Assembly: GCA_022828595.1 (NCBI GenBank)
Contig: JAKGHH010000001.1
Coordinates: forward strand, 122,896,999 to 122,960,998
Direction of reading: 5' to 3'
Length of the DNA stretch: 64,000 nucleotides
From: Nelumbo lutea
Lineage: Eukaryota; Streptophyta; Magnoliopsida; Proteales; Nelumbonaceae
A program made the position numbers and the translations under genes. Of the stretch, positions 24,366-35,890 are shown piece by piece. The notes beneath the pieces are model-generated. The model worked only from the letters and a program-made list of their open reading frames with translations, was not told where the DNA came from and ran no database searches. Numbering within the stretch: position 1 is the stretch's first letter; each line of letters starts with the position of its first letter.

Positions 24366-25450
24366 TAAATAAAGGTTCATTTATTATTGGGATGGGATTG
24401 GTACAAGCTATCTCAAACCCCAATCCATTGATTGGTGTTTTGGGCTTGAGCCTAGCCCGCATGCCTAAATTCTTGACCAAGCTCGACCAAGAGTGGGTCG
24501 GGTAGCCTGATGGCCCGACCCATTGACAACTTAGGGCAAAAAAAAGTTGGGCGGTTGTTTTGGGCCCAAGCCTGCAAGCCTACACTCTTGTCCAAGCACG
24601 ACCAAGAGCAGATGGGGTAGCTTGATGGCCTGCCCTGGCTCATTGACAGCCTTATATTAATTAATTAATTAATTAAATGAAATAAGTAAATAAATACATA
24701 GATAAAAATTTATTTATTATTGAGACGGGATTGGTACAAGATTTTTCAAACCGAACCTTACTAGTTGACTGGTGTTTTGGGCCTGAGCCCAAGCCCACAT
24801 GCCTAAATTCCTATCCAAGCGTGACCAAGAGTGGGCTAGGTAGCCTAACAACCAAGCCCAACCAGTTGACAACTTAGGCCCAAAAAAAGTTTGGGCCTAG
24901 TGTTTTTGGGCTCGATCTTGCAAGCCTAAATTCTTGTCCAAGCCCAACCAAGAGCAAGCCGGGTAGCATGATAGACTAGCCTAGCTTGTTGATAGCCTTA
25001 AAATAAATAAATAAATAAATAAAAGTTTATTTATTATTAGGACGGTATTGGTATAGGCTATCTCAAACCAAATCCAACCCGTTGACAACCTTAAATATCG
25101 GATTTGAAGGGGGGGGAGAGAATTTGTTAGTAAAATATATTATTTATTAATTTAGTAATTTAGTAAAATAAATAAATAAAAATTTATGGATAGTAACAAG
25201 CCCATACCATTTACTTAATTTATTAAAATAAATAAATGAATAATTTAATATAGTAAAATAAATAAATAAAAGCTCATTTATTATTGGAATGGGATAGGTA
25301 CAAGCTATCCTAACTAGACCCGTTCATGGACCAGGTGACCCGATAGTCCAGCCCATCCCATTGATAGCGCTAAATTAATTAATTAAATAATTTAAGATAG
25401 ATTGTACCAATCCTGTCCCAATAATACATAAACATTTATTTATTTATTTA
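23048..25450. repeat. Complex array of GCCCAAGCC-rich repeats with AT spacers
   Basis: A unit of about 120-130 bp, with landmarks GTGTTTTGGGCC, GCATGCCTAAATTCTTGTCC, CCAAGAGTGGGC and TTGACAACTTAGGCC, occurs as pairs near 23,371, 24,436 and 24,771. The pairs are separated by ATTA or AAAT runs followed by TTTATTATTGGGATGGGATT (24,365; related copies at 24,703, 25,023 and 25,266). An inverted copy at about 25,395-25,445 can fold back on the 25,266 copy. Unit ends such as ATTGACAGCC resemble termini of small plant MITEs. No coding capacity. Confidence 0.65.
24332..24372. repeat. TAAG/TAAA microsatellite
   Basis: A run of GTAAGTAAGTAAG tetranucleotides passes into AAATAAATAAA within the larger repeat array. 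Confidence 0.9.
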
Positions 25451-26424
25451 CTTATTTTACTAAATTATTTAATAATTAATAATTTAATAATCTAACAAAT
25501 TATTATTGCTAGCAAGATAAGACCTAGAATCATGTAATTTATTTATTAAATTAAATTAAATTAATTATTATTTAACTATTTATAGTTATGCCACTATTTA
25601 AATAAAAAATACAATGACAAAAGTCGTATCTCCTTCTTTCACTATCTCGCCAGATTATTTATTTATTTATTGTTTTGTTTTATTAAATTAAATATATTAT
25701 TATCCATACATTTTTATTATTTTTTTTCCAGTAAACTTTTAATTAGAAAATTCACCTTTTGCAATTTTTTTTGCTTAGGTATTGCACTTTAAACTACTTT
25801 TTCTATCATTGCCAAATGATCCATTTTGTTTACAAACTTGCAAATTCTCTATTGATTTCTTCATTTCCAATTTATTCTTCGAACTTACAATCATGTATAT
25901 CTATTAGAATCTTCTTAAAATAGGTATGAAAATGTCCAAAATATCTATACAATTGCTTTGATCAAAATGTTTATTTTCCAAGTTTTCTCAACATATGAAT
26001 TACTATCCCAAACCTTCCAATCTCTTTTGTGAAATTGATTTATTTTCCAAATTTGCTTTTCATATCAATTGTTCAAAGGTAAAGTTGCAATTTTAAATTC
26101 TATTTTGTTTTTATTTTCATAAAGTTTATATTATTTTTTTTAAACTAGCCTCACTAGTAATTGCATGGTGGATATTTTGAATATTTTGTTATTTCTTTTT
26201 AGAGGATTCTAATAAAGTGTCTACCTGTATCAAAAAGTTGAAGGGAGGTGATTGTAATTATCAAACTTCATAACAATATCCAAAACTTTAGGGAAGGTTT
26301 TAGGAATTTATCCTAAATAAAATACCCCAAATTTGAGGTTACCCTCCTAAATGGAATCCGGAACATCGGAGCGAGCATTTATCCAAGAGTTAAAAGGAGG
26401 GAACGCCGGAGTGAGGAATCGGTA
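25451..26424. other. AT-rich sequence, nothing recognised
   Basis: No supported gene, inverted repeat or element end was seen in this stretch. Confidence 0.4.
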
Positions 26425-27025
26425 ATAGCATATAAGGGTAACTTTTTGGGTTTAATATCAATATAGGTAATATATTTAAAAAAATTAAAAAATAGGTTAA
26501 CTTTTTAAAAATAATATCAATAAAGGGCAAAAACACTGTTCATCATCTTCTTCTTGCTATTTATTCACCAGAGCTGTTGTCCACTACCACCCGCTACAGC
26601 CTCCGGCAATGTTGCTGGAAGTGGCCGGAGGCAGAGGTGGTGGCAATGGCACTGTTGATTTCTCTATCCAACGCTGCCACCTCCACCTCCGCCTCCAACA
26701 ACGTTGCTGGAGATGAGTGGAGATAGAGGTGACAACGACGACGGACATAGGAATGACCACCAGCGCTGCTGCCGCCACCTCTGCCTCCAGCCACCTCCGA
26801 CAACGTTATTGGAAGTGAAGGCGAAGGTGGACGGAGACACGATGGTTGGCAGTGGACGACGGTTCTGGTGAACAAATGGCAAGAAGACAAAGATTAATAG
26901 TGTTTTTGTTTTTTATTAATATTATTTTTAAAAAGTTAACCTATTTTTATTTATTTTTTAAATATATTACTTTTATTGATATTAAACCCTAAAAATTACC
27001 TTTATATGCTAAAAACCCTATTGAA
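26425..27025. mobile_element. Foldback (MITE-like) element with long terminal arms and GC-rich core
   Basis: The left arm (about 26,425-26,535) and right arm (about 26,900-27,025) are inverted copies of each other over roughly 110-120 bp. Shared landmarks are AGCATATAAGGGTAA, GGGTTTAATATCAAT and AATAGGTTAACTTTTTAAAA. The loop, 26,540-26,895, is GC-rich and built from CCACCTCC/GGAGGTGG-type triplets. The arm length suggests a Mutator-like or foldback MITE. No clear target duplication was found. Confidence 0.75.
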
Positions 27026-27228
27026 TACACCACCGCATGTGGGACCCATTAAAAAAGACCTCTCCACCCAACCCAACACAAGCTTCCAACTGATGTACTC
27101 TTGCCATCCTGCTTTGCATGGAATCATACTCTTCCACCGAAGAGAATGTGTCAAATGAGTTTTGGAGAGTTACGGGCGAAGGTGGTACCAATCAAGAGTC
27201 AATACGGCGGTGTACAGAGACCGAATCT

Positions 27229-27325
27229 TCTTCTTACAATTGGCGCCTCACACGCACATCTGGGTACATCTTCTTACAATTGGCGCCTCACACGCACATC
27301 TGGGTACATCTTCTTATAATGTACA
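27229..27325. repeat. 40-bp tandem repeat upstream of the host gene
   Basis: The unit starting TCTTCTTACAATTGGCGCCT occurs at 27,229 and 27,269, with a partial third copy from 27,309. Copies are identical over 40 bp. The position about 200-300 bp upstream of the presumed 5' UTR makes a regulatory effect possible but unproven. Confidence 0.85.
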
Positions 27326-27399
27326 GGAGATGTTCTCAATGCGGTGGATATTCCTGTGAGGCGCCCTTGTGTGAGGAGCAAATCCCATCACCGGTGTAA

Positions 27400-27680
27400 A
27401 AAGGCTAAATGCGCATTTCCTGCTTTGCGTTTGCTGCTATGTGGCAAGCTGAGGCTGCTTTTGGTTGGAACAACGGTTTCATCTTTTATCAGACCGACAG
27501 ACCCTCACTCTGCTCGCTTCGTCGTTCGCCCGCGCACGCAGCACATTAGTCACCAGCAAGTAGCATCGCGCGTTTCTTCCATGAACTTAGACTACGCAGT
27601 GAAAGCTTTCTCTGCAACTCCATTTAACTGGCGAAAAGCATAAACAAGAGCGTTCCATTACACGGACAACGTAAATGTAC
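27400..27680 (+). promoter_or_regulatory. Presumed promoter-proximal region and 5' UTR of the host gene
   Basis: This is a local island of higher GC content (CGCTTCGTCGTTCGCCCGC, about 27,519) in AT-rich surroundings, just upstream of the first coding exon. A donor-like site (GACAAC|GTAAATG near 27,672) and a possible acceptor (ATCCAG near 28,023) would make a 5' UTR intron. No TATA box was clearly seen. All of this is inference. Confidence 0.35.
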
Positions 27681-28030
27681 TCTTCTTCTCTTTTCTTGCT
27701 TTCGTATTGTTTTACTTTTTTAGAATCTTCTGCAAGTCATGCAAGGGGGAGGGTTTTCTTAACCCAATAACCCCTACGCTTTTTTTTTATTTTATTTCTC
27801 TTTAATTTTCCCTTTTAATGGTAACCAAAGAGAAAAGCTCATCCATCGGACGAGTTTTCTTAGTAATGCAAGCTCAATAAATTTCTAGCTGGTTAGAATG
27901 GTAAGTTTTCTAATTTTTCTAGCAGGTTAATGTTGGCTTTATTTGTTATATCCTATGGTCTGAACTTTGGACATTAATTTTTCTTTTACCCCTTTTTGCA
28001 AAAAAAAAAAAAAAAAAAATCCAGTGATTA

Positions 28031-28151
28031 ATGGGGAAGAAAAGAAGTTGGTCTGAAATCATGGCCGTGAGCCAGGCGCCAACGCTACCAAGTGGTACTC
28101 CCAATTCCGTCATGTCGTTTCTCAGCAAGTTCGAAAAATACAGCCGTAGCG
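28031..28151 (+). CDS. First coding exon of an unrecognised host gene
   Basis: An open frame with two in-frame ATGs (28,031 and 28,061) reads MAVSQAPTLPSGTPNSVM and then SFLSKFEKYSRS. It ends at 28,151 before a good donor, GTAAAG, leaving one base (G) of a split codon. Codon use and composition are gene-like and unlike the TE frames around it. The exon at 63,875 starts with the two bases that complete a Gly codon and keeps an open frame. The first ATG sits right after a possible acceptor, so either ATG could be used; 28,061 has the better downstream sequence. I do not recognise the protein family. Confidence 0.55.
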
Positions 28152-30630
28152 GTAAAGATTATCAATTCGGTTCTAAGAGCTTTAGTCGTTACAGATTTCA
28201 TGCATGCCATTAATGCCTTATGTTTAATTAATTTTTTAACGGTTCTAATTTCATCACTTTCGTTAAATGTTAATGGTCTCTGATTTAGTTGTTACAAATT
28301 TCAGCATTATTTTTTAACAGTTCTAACTACCTTGGTTGGCTTGCTTGCTAGTGCTCCAAGAACCATTTATTGCTAATGTTGTTAATTCATCCTTCTAAAT
28401 GCAAGACATTTTTTAAGACATGAGGATTATAATTAAAATTAAAATGCAAGACATCTTTTATTGTACGTGCTAAGAATTTAAGACCCTGGCATCGACTTGT
28501 TTGGGCTTGCCTCTAGGGTCTTGGTACAAAAGTGGTATGTAGTTAAGAGCACAAGGTGTTTAACATTACATTAGCTATTTGAAGTAATGCAAGTGGAAAA
28601 GAATAAAGAGAATAAATGTTTCACATGCTTGAAATGTTGAGTTCTTGAATATGTTTTATTTGTTATGGTTGGTTTTATTTTTACATTTTCACTTTGAATA
28701 TGTTTTATATGTTATGTTCAAGTATTTTAATTTAAGCTAATAGGCCTTTTAAACATTTAGTTTAAAACTTTAAAATTTAATTTTGCATTTTTATTTAATA
28801 CTTTTTTAATATATATATTTTTAATTTTTTGTGTATGTGCCTTGCCTTGCACCTTGCGCCTTCAGAAAGAAGAAAGAAGAAAGAAGAAATGCTGATAAAA
28901 AATGTCAATCTGTCTCTTTCTAATGACTCTTTATATCATATTGAAGTTATTCAAATTTATAAGAAAACCCCCAATGGGTCTGATATTGTGTTTAGTCAAT
29001 AAGTATAATTTTTTTTTCCTAAAGAATACATTCCTCATACAAATTGAATACTACAACAATAAGTAATATATAAGGTATGCAGTCTTTTCAAAGTGCGAGG
29101 AGCGAGAAAAGCATAGGGGGCTTCTAGGTTCTAGCATCCAAGTCACAAGGTGCAATGTGAGGCACATGAGCCTGGACAAAGCAAGATGCACATTTTCGAG
29201 AAAAACAAAGAATTAAATCAAATTATTAACACATAAAATATGGAAATCCTAATTTTAAAAGAAATTGAATATTTGAAAACCTTATTAGATTAAATCAAAA
29301 TACATAAGCATAACATATAATATGAATTCAAAGTGACAGTGAAAGCAAATAAATATTGATCATACCAAAGTGCTTTAGGCACTCAACAATTCAAGCTTGT
29401 AAAACTCTCAATGTGCTTGTCTATCTCCTAGTTGCATTGCTTCAAGTACCCATACCTAGTGTGAAGTTAGATGTCTTGCACTGCTGATCTTATAGGGCCC
29501 TTTAAGACAAGTTCAAAGAAGTCCATGTGTGGGGTGTGGATATCCTATCCGCAACAGCAAGAATTTCAGGTATTCAAAAGGCCCTTATTTCTTATTTCTT
29601 TTAAAAGTTAATTGACCATTACTAGTGGACAAGCACCAATAAAAGGTAATTTAGAAGTTGATAGACCATCACCATCCCAGAAATGTAAGAGACATAAAAA
29701 TATATAAAAAATTACCCAAAAAGCAAACTATATAAGCTGTGGTTCTTGTTGAGGCACAAAATGCACCAGGCATGTGCCTTTTGAAAGGGACTATGCCTAG
29801 GTTGATGGAAATAGGGCATATGCATAAAAATGCAGTTGGTGAACCTTTTAAAACACTGATTGTATGATAAGATCTATTGACACATATTGATAAGATGAGC
29901 TCATAGAAATAATATTACGATAAGGCACCTACCTTGTGATTTTTGTTGGCTAGGTTGGTACCTTAGTGCTTTTGTTGGTATTCAAGATAGGTGTTTATTT
30001 GATCTAACTGATGTATTCAGGCTAGGCACTCGATGGAGGGTGCCTTAACACCTTAACAAGTGCTTAGTCCTTGACAGCTATGGATCCCCAAACTGAAATT
30101 TGAGTTCAGAAGCTTGAAAGCTTGGATTTGGCTATGATCAGCTTGTTTAGGAAGAAAAAGAACATGAGATTACTAATTGTAGCTACACCTACATAGAGTT
30201 TAATCACTCTTAGGCGGGTGGAGCATGCCCCAATTTCTTTTGGAAGAAACACTTCTTAGGGAAGATAAGATATCCCCAAGTTTGATGATGGAGATGGCTT
30301 CCAAAATGAAAAAGCCCCTTTTATGTTTGAGGTAGGTTGAAAAGCCCCAACTTTAGTTGAGGAAATGTTTCTTACAGCCATTTTCATTCTTCAAAGTGAT
30401 ATGAATCTTTGGAACAGACAAATAAGATGTTTTTTTTTTTTGGTTTTACCCTATGTTTAGCTTGTTGATTTTCCTAAGTGTATTCAGCTATATGATGCTG
30501 GTATCAGGGAAGATGCTGTAAGAAGTGATTGATTTCGTTGATTTCTATAGAGATAAGGAAGTTGGCTTGCATCCTACAAGGTACAAGGTAGAACAATATG
30601 TTTCAACCTTGAGGACAAGGTTAATGGAGG
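28152..30630. other. Intronic sequence without recognised element
   Basis: A short GAA-rich run (AGAAAGAAGAAAGAAGAAAG, about 28,864) and AT-rich tracts are seen. Nothing coding or element-like could be supported. Confidence 0.4.
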
Positions 30631-30736
30631 TTTTTTTCTTTTTTTTTTTTGTAATAAAATAAAATTTATTGAAAGGAAAAAGAAATTACAGAGGAGAGTG
30701 ACCAGAAGTCACCAGAGAGAGAAAAAAGAAGAAAAC
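30631..30736 (-). mobile_element. 3' end (poly-A tail on the minus strand) of a retroelement remnant, left flank of copia-1
   Basis: Poly-T at about 30,631-30,650, followed by GTAATAAAATAAAATTTATT, reads on the minus strand as an AATAAA-type signal region followed by a poly-A tail. It continues to 30,736 and, across copia-1, into 36,249 onward, so copia-1 appears to have inserted into this older element. Confidence 0.5.
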
Positions 30737-31090
30737 TGTAGAGATGTAGAGCAATGATTAGTGCTGTTATATTGCTGTTATTTTATTTATTGTGGTCCCC
30801 ACTGCTGCTGTTAGTTAGTTCCCACTTTATATTTGTTGTTAGGCTGCTGTTAGCAATGTTAGTTTTATTAGTTATTTGCTTATGTAAGCAGTAGGGGCAT
30901 TAGTTAGTTGAGTGGGGTGGCAACTAAAGCTATCACTCTTTCTCTCATCTTTCTCTTCTCTCTTCTTTCTTCCTTTCTTCTTCTTCTTTTTCTTCTTCTT
31001 CTTCTTCTTCTTCTTCTTCTCTTCTCTGGTATTTTTTCTTCATTAAATTGCATCAAGAATTGGACTGATTACAGTCCAGATTTGCCAACT
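30737..31090 (+). repeat. 5' LTR of copia-1
   Basis: Starts TGTAGAGATGTAGAGC and ends TTTGCCAACT, abutting the primer site. It contains a CTT microsatellite at about 30,975-31,021 that produces a spurious leucine-rich ORF. The LTR does not end in the usual CA; both LTR copies agree on CAACT. Confidence 0.88.
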
Positions 31091-31717
31091 TGGTATCAGA
31101 GCCAATCTAGGGTTTCTCATGTGTGTCTAATCCAGCTGATCGCATGAGAAGTTCCTAGGGCTAGAAGCTTAGAAAGATCTGTCCATCGGCTGATTCTTGG
31201 AGGTTACCAGAAGGGTTTAGCAGTTGTCCAATGGCTTGTAGAGGCTTGGAGAGTGTTTGGTAATCAGGAAGAATCAGAGAATATTAAAAAAAATCAAGAT
31301 TAGGGTTCAGACTAAGATTGGAAGTTGTGATCAGATTTTTCTAGGTAAGTTTCTATCTTTCCTTGAGATCGGCACCAGTCAGAGATAGATTGGACCTATC
31401 TAGAAGGAGAGGTTGAGCTTTCCTCTTCTTTCTCAGAGTTTTCTCTAGGGTTTGCTCTTAACCCTACGATCAGACCTGAATCACCTGACTGTGACCTATT
31501 TAGAAGGTGCGGCTGAGAATTGTTTCTGTTCTCACAAAGTTTTCTCTAGGGTTTTTCTTAACCCTACGATCAGACCTTACTATTAACACTTTTTGGGTGA
31601 GAACCTTTTTTGGGGGGATCCCTTTGCTAAGAACTGGTTTCTCTTGATAAATCTATTACAGAAATTGCAGGAGCTGAGTTTAAGACTCAAGGGGAAGGCG
31701 TTTTGGGGGCTGGAAAC

Positions 31718-32654
31718 ATGGGAGAAAATAATTTTCAGATTACTATTATTAAATTTGATGGTTCTAATTACTTGGAATGGGCTCAGTCAGCCATGATGGC
31801 GATTGGGGGCAGAGGGAAGTTAGGTTATGTGAATGGAGATGTAAAGAAACCAGCCAAGTAAGACCCTTCATATGCCAAATGGGTTCAAGATAACTATTTG
31901 GTCATGACTTGGCTGTGTAACTCTATGCAGCCTCATATTAGCTGCAACTATTTGTGGGTAAAAACAACTAAGGAAATTTGGGTGTGCACTAGAGAGAATA
32001 GGCCTGAGATAATGTCACTAGGGCCTATGCACTAGAGAATAGGCCTGAGTCAATGTTACTAGGGCCTATGAACTGAAATGTGAAGTAAATAATCTCAAAC
32101 AAGGGGAGAAGCCAGTTCCTATTTATTTCTCCACTTGGAAATCTTTATGGCATGAAATTGATCATTTGGAAACTATTGAGTGGGAAAGTTAGAAGGATGC
32201 AAAAACCTATAGAAAACAGGTTGAGACCAATAGGGTTTTTGAATTCTTAGCTGGTCTGAATTTAGAATATGATATTGTGAGACAATTGCTCACAAGGGAG
32301 AGTGTGACATTATCTTAGGCCTATTCTCTAGTGCATAGTGAGGAATGTAGGAGAAATGTTATGTTACAGTTTCAGCCTATGGAATCAGCCCTAGCAGTTG
32401 TGAAACCAAAATTTGGGGGTGACAAGGAAAGGGACATAAAGGAAGATAAGAAGGATTTAGTTTGTGACCATTGTAAGAAGCCGAAGCACACCAAGGACAC
32501 TTGTTGGAAGTTATATCCACATTTAATGCCAGTAAAGTTCAGAAATAAAAAGGGGAATGCCAATGGGGCTATTACTACTGATGGCGCATCCTCTTCCCGC
32601 GCAAGAGCCACATTCCTAGACACTTTAGCTATTGTCCGAGCTGCTCTGACTTAG
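31718..32654 (+). pseudogene. gag: copia-1 gag
   Basis: ATG at 31,718 opens FQITIIKFDGSNYLEWAQSA, a copia gag N-terminus (UBN2/retrotran_gag_3 type). A stop follows within about 50 codons (PAK*DPSYAKW), with more breaks near 31,990-32,170. The block at 32,331-32,654 has an intact zinc knuckle, CDHCKKPKHTKDTC (CX2CX4HX4C), that would bind element RNA. A local duplication of the segment around AGAATAGGCCTGAG occurs near 31,993 and 32,036. The frame is not continuous. Confidence 0.8.
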
Positions 32655-32720
32655 TTAAAAAGTGAAGTTGGTACTTCAGCCCCCTCATCTCAGCCACTGA
32701 TTACATCTGCTACTCCTACT

Positions 32721-34218
32721 TTGTCATTTGCTCATTCAGGTACACGGGCATCAACATATCATGTTTTAGGCCCAGGTAACAATGGACCTTGTTGGGTCAT
32801 AGATTCAGGTGCATCTGACCACATTGTAGGCTTATCTTCTTTGTTTACTACTTATTGCTTATACTTTAGCAGAGATAGAGTATCCATTGCTGATGGATCC
32901 CTTGTTCCCATCTCTGGGAAGGGAAACATTAGATTATTGGATGCCATATCCTTGTTCTCAGTTTTGCATGTTCCTAAACTTAGTACTAAGTTACTAACCT
33001 GTTGTCAGTTAATAGCATCACTAAAAATCAAAACTGTTCAGTGACTTTTTTCCTTGATCGATGTGTTTTTTTAGAATCTGGAGACAAGGAAGGTGATTGG
33101 GATTGGTCGTGAGATGAATGGAATCTACCTGATTGGAGAGTGCCTGCATGGGGAAGATAAAGAAGTTGGAAGGTCTTTTGTTTTTCAGTTTGTGAGTTAG
33201 ATTATGCTTTGGCATAATCAGTTGGGTCATCTATCTTTTAAGTCTTTAAGGAGTTTGTTTCCCAGTTTGTTTGAGTCAATCCAAATGTCTAGCTTAAAAT
33301 GTGAAAGTTGTGAACTTGCAAAGCATTCTAGAACAACCTATTCTTTGATCAATAAAAGAAGTACTATTCCTTTTGAAATTGTGCATACTGATGTTTGGGG
33401 ACTATATCATATCATTGCTATTGGGGGGATACTGATATTTTCCGTTGTTTGTTGATGACTATACTCGTTTTTCATGGGTTTATCTTATGCACTCTCGAGA
33501 TGAGGTCCCTAATCTGACTCAGAATTTCCATCAAATGGTCCTAACCCGGTTCGGAGTCAAAATGAAAGTTTTTAGATCAAATAATGCCAAAGAGTATTTT
33601 GTAAAACCATTAGTCTCATATTTCCTTGACCATGGGGTCATTCATCAAAGGACTTGTCCCTGTACACCTCAGCAAAATGGAGTTGTTGAGAGGAAGAATA
33701 GGCATATATTGGAGGTAGCTAGAAGCATTATGCTAAACTCCAATGTTCCTATACATTTATGGGGGGATGCTATCCATACAACCGTGTACCTCATCAATAG
33801 GGTTCCTTTTCGAGTCCTAGACATGAAAATTCCATTCAACCTCTTATCTCCTGATAAATACTTGTTCACTATTCCCCTTAAAACCTTTGGATGTACTTGT
33901 TTTGTTCAGATTCTTGGGCCTTATCGTTCTAAGTTTGACCCTAAAGCTTCCAAATGCATATTTCTTGGGTATACACAAAATCAAAAGGGATATTGTTGCT
34001 CTAAACCTACTTCTGGGAAACAATTTGTTTCTATGGATGTGACATTCTTTGAGGATGTTCCCTACTATTATAGAGTTTCTTCTCAGGGGGAGAGTAGTGA
34101 GATGGGTTCACCCACATCAGGAATTCCTTTACTTGTCCCAATCACTGAAGGGGAGTGTAATGAAGAGGGTTGTCATAAGTGTAGGGAGTTGAGGGTGTTT
34201 CATAGGCGGTGGAGATAG
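32721..34218 (+). pseudogene. copia-1 protease and integrase
   Basis: The protease active site is WVIDSGASDHIVG (frame 32,721-33,044). After a frame break the pre-integrase zinc segment appears (LWHNQLGHLSFKSLRSL, CESCELAKHSR, 33,204-33,400). The integrase core has the first Asp in VHTDVWG. After another shift the frame 33,445-34,218 has FVDDYTRFSWVY. The second catalytic Asp is replaced: RSNNAKEY at 33,574-33,594, with the first Asn codon (33,580-33,582) in the Asp position. The catalytic Glu is kept in QQNGVVERKNRHI. The Asp loss alone should abolish integration. Confidence 0.85.
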
Positions 34219-34341
34219 GTTGATTTCGGTCCTTAGCAATCCAGGCCAACTCCAGTTTCCTATACCGCTCCAAATCTAGGTACCACAACTCCCTCACATC
34301 CTACTACAGATGAGATACCTCCCATCACTGAGCCAAATGAG

Positions 34342-35890
34342 ATGCCTTCCATTAATGAGCCTCCACCTCCTTTGGATGATCTTGATCTTCCACTTGTCCA
34401 CAAAGGGAAATGCTGTTGTACTTCATCTACAACATATTGTATTTCTCAGTTTCTGACTTATGACCATTTGTCTCCATCCTATAAGTCCTTTTTGGCATCT
34501 ATCTCTGCTATTCCCATTCCTAGGACAGTGCAAGAAACCTTGTCAATATTGGAGTAGAAGGATGCCATGAAAGTAGAAATGGATGCTCTTCTAAAAAACA
34601 ATACATGGGAATTAGTTGATCAGCCCAAAGTGAAGAAACTGGTTGGGTGTAGATGGGTGTTTGCAGTGAAACATAATGCTGATGGCTTTGTTGAGAGGTA
34701 TAAGGCCAGATTGGTTGCAAAGGGGTTTGCATAGACTTATGGCATAGACTACTTGGAGACTTTTGCATTGGTAACCAAGATGAGCACTATTAGAGTTATA
34801 TTGTCCATTGCAACAAATTTCTCATGGCCATTGTTCCAAATGGATGTTAAAAATGCCTTCCTCAATGGTGATCTGCAAGAGGAAGTATACATGGAGTTAC
34901 CTCTTGGATTCTATAGTATAAAAGCAGGGAAGAAGGTTTGCCGGTTGAATAAAGCCTTATATGGACTGAAACAGTCACCAAGAGTATGGTTTGATAGATT
35001 TAGACTAGCTCTTCGGAAATTCGGCTATGCCCAAGCCCAATCAGATCACACTCCTTTCATTAAGAAAACAAACTCCTCCTTGACTTTACTTGCTGCTTAT
35101 GTGGATGATATTGTGGTGACAGGAAGTGATACCCATGAGATTGACTCTCAAAAACAACTACGTCACGAAAAATTTGAAGTCAAAGACTTGGGAGAACTAT
35201 GTTATTTCTTGGGTATTGAAGTAGCCCAGTCCAAACATGGAATTTTTATCTCCCAAAGGAAGTATATTCTTGATCTTCTGGAGGAAATTGGAAAGCTAGG
35301 TGTTAAACCAGCTCACACACCCATTGAACAAAACCACAAGATTAGAACTGAAGGTGGAGAGCCCCTTGAAGACAAGGTTATCTTTTAGAGGTTGGTGGGG
35401 AAACTGCTTTATCTTTGCCTCACCCGACCGGACATTTCTTATGTAGTCAGTGTAGTTAGCCAGTACATGCATTCCCCCAAAATCACTCACCTTCTTGCAG
35501 TGCTGAAGCAGAAACAAAATGTTGTAGCACGTTCCAGTGCTGAAGCAGAATACAGATATATGGCACATGGTATGGCTGAATTATTATGGTTGAGGTCCTT
35601 GTTTGAGGAACTGGGAATTGCTTATGAGAAGCCTATGATGCTATATTGTGATAATCGGGCTGTTATTAACATTGCCCACAATCCAGTACTACATGATAGA
35701 ACTAAACATATTGAGGTGGATCGACACTTTATCAGAGAGAGAGTTGCCTCTCAAGAAGTGTGTCTTCTATTATGTTGCCTCTGACATGCAGCTTGTTGAT
35801 CTCTTCACCAAGGCAGTTACAAGGGCCAAGTTGGAAACAGATTTACGCAAGTTGGGAATGATAAATATCTATTTCCAACTTGAGGGGGAG
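34342..35890 (+). pseudogene. copia-1 reverse transcriptase and RNase H
   Basis: The RT frame (main part 34,753-35,388) includes FQMDVKNAFLNGDLQEEVYM, ALYGLKQSPRVWFDRF and the catalytic AAYVDDIVVTGS. Stops lie at about 34,555, 34,732 and 35,386. After 35,392 the frame reads RLVGKLLYLCLTRPDISYVV, then jumps from SPKITHL straight to QKQNVVARSSAEAEYRYM. The part of RNase H that normally lies between, with the first catalytic Asp, is missing (deletion near 35,495). The rest has LYCDNRAVINIAHN and HIEVDRHFIRER, ending in a frameshift at about 35,770. Inactive. Confidence 0.88.

Noticed and set aside
26584..26890. Three overlapping minus-strand ORFs of 64-98 codons
   Set aside because: All fall in the triplet-rich loop of the foldback element. 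Several frames are open at once because of composition, not because of coding.
27229..27325. Short direct repeats as a possible CRISPR array
   Set aside because: The copies are contiguous without spacers and lie in plant nuclear DNA; this is an ordinary tandem repeat.
30908..31147. Leucine-rich, transmembrane-like 79-codon ORF
   Set aside because: Produced by the CTT microsatellite inside the copia-1 5' LTR.
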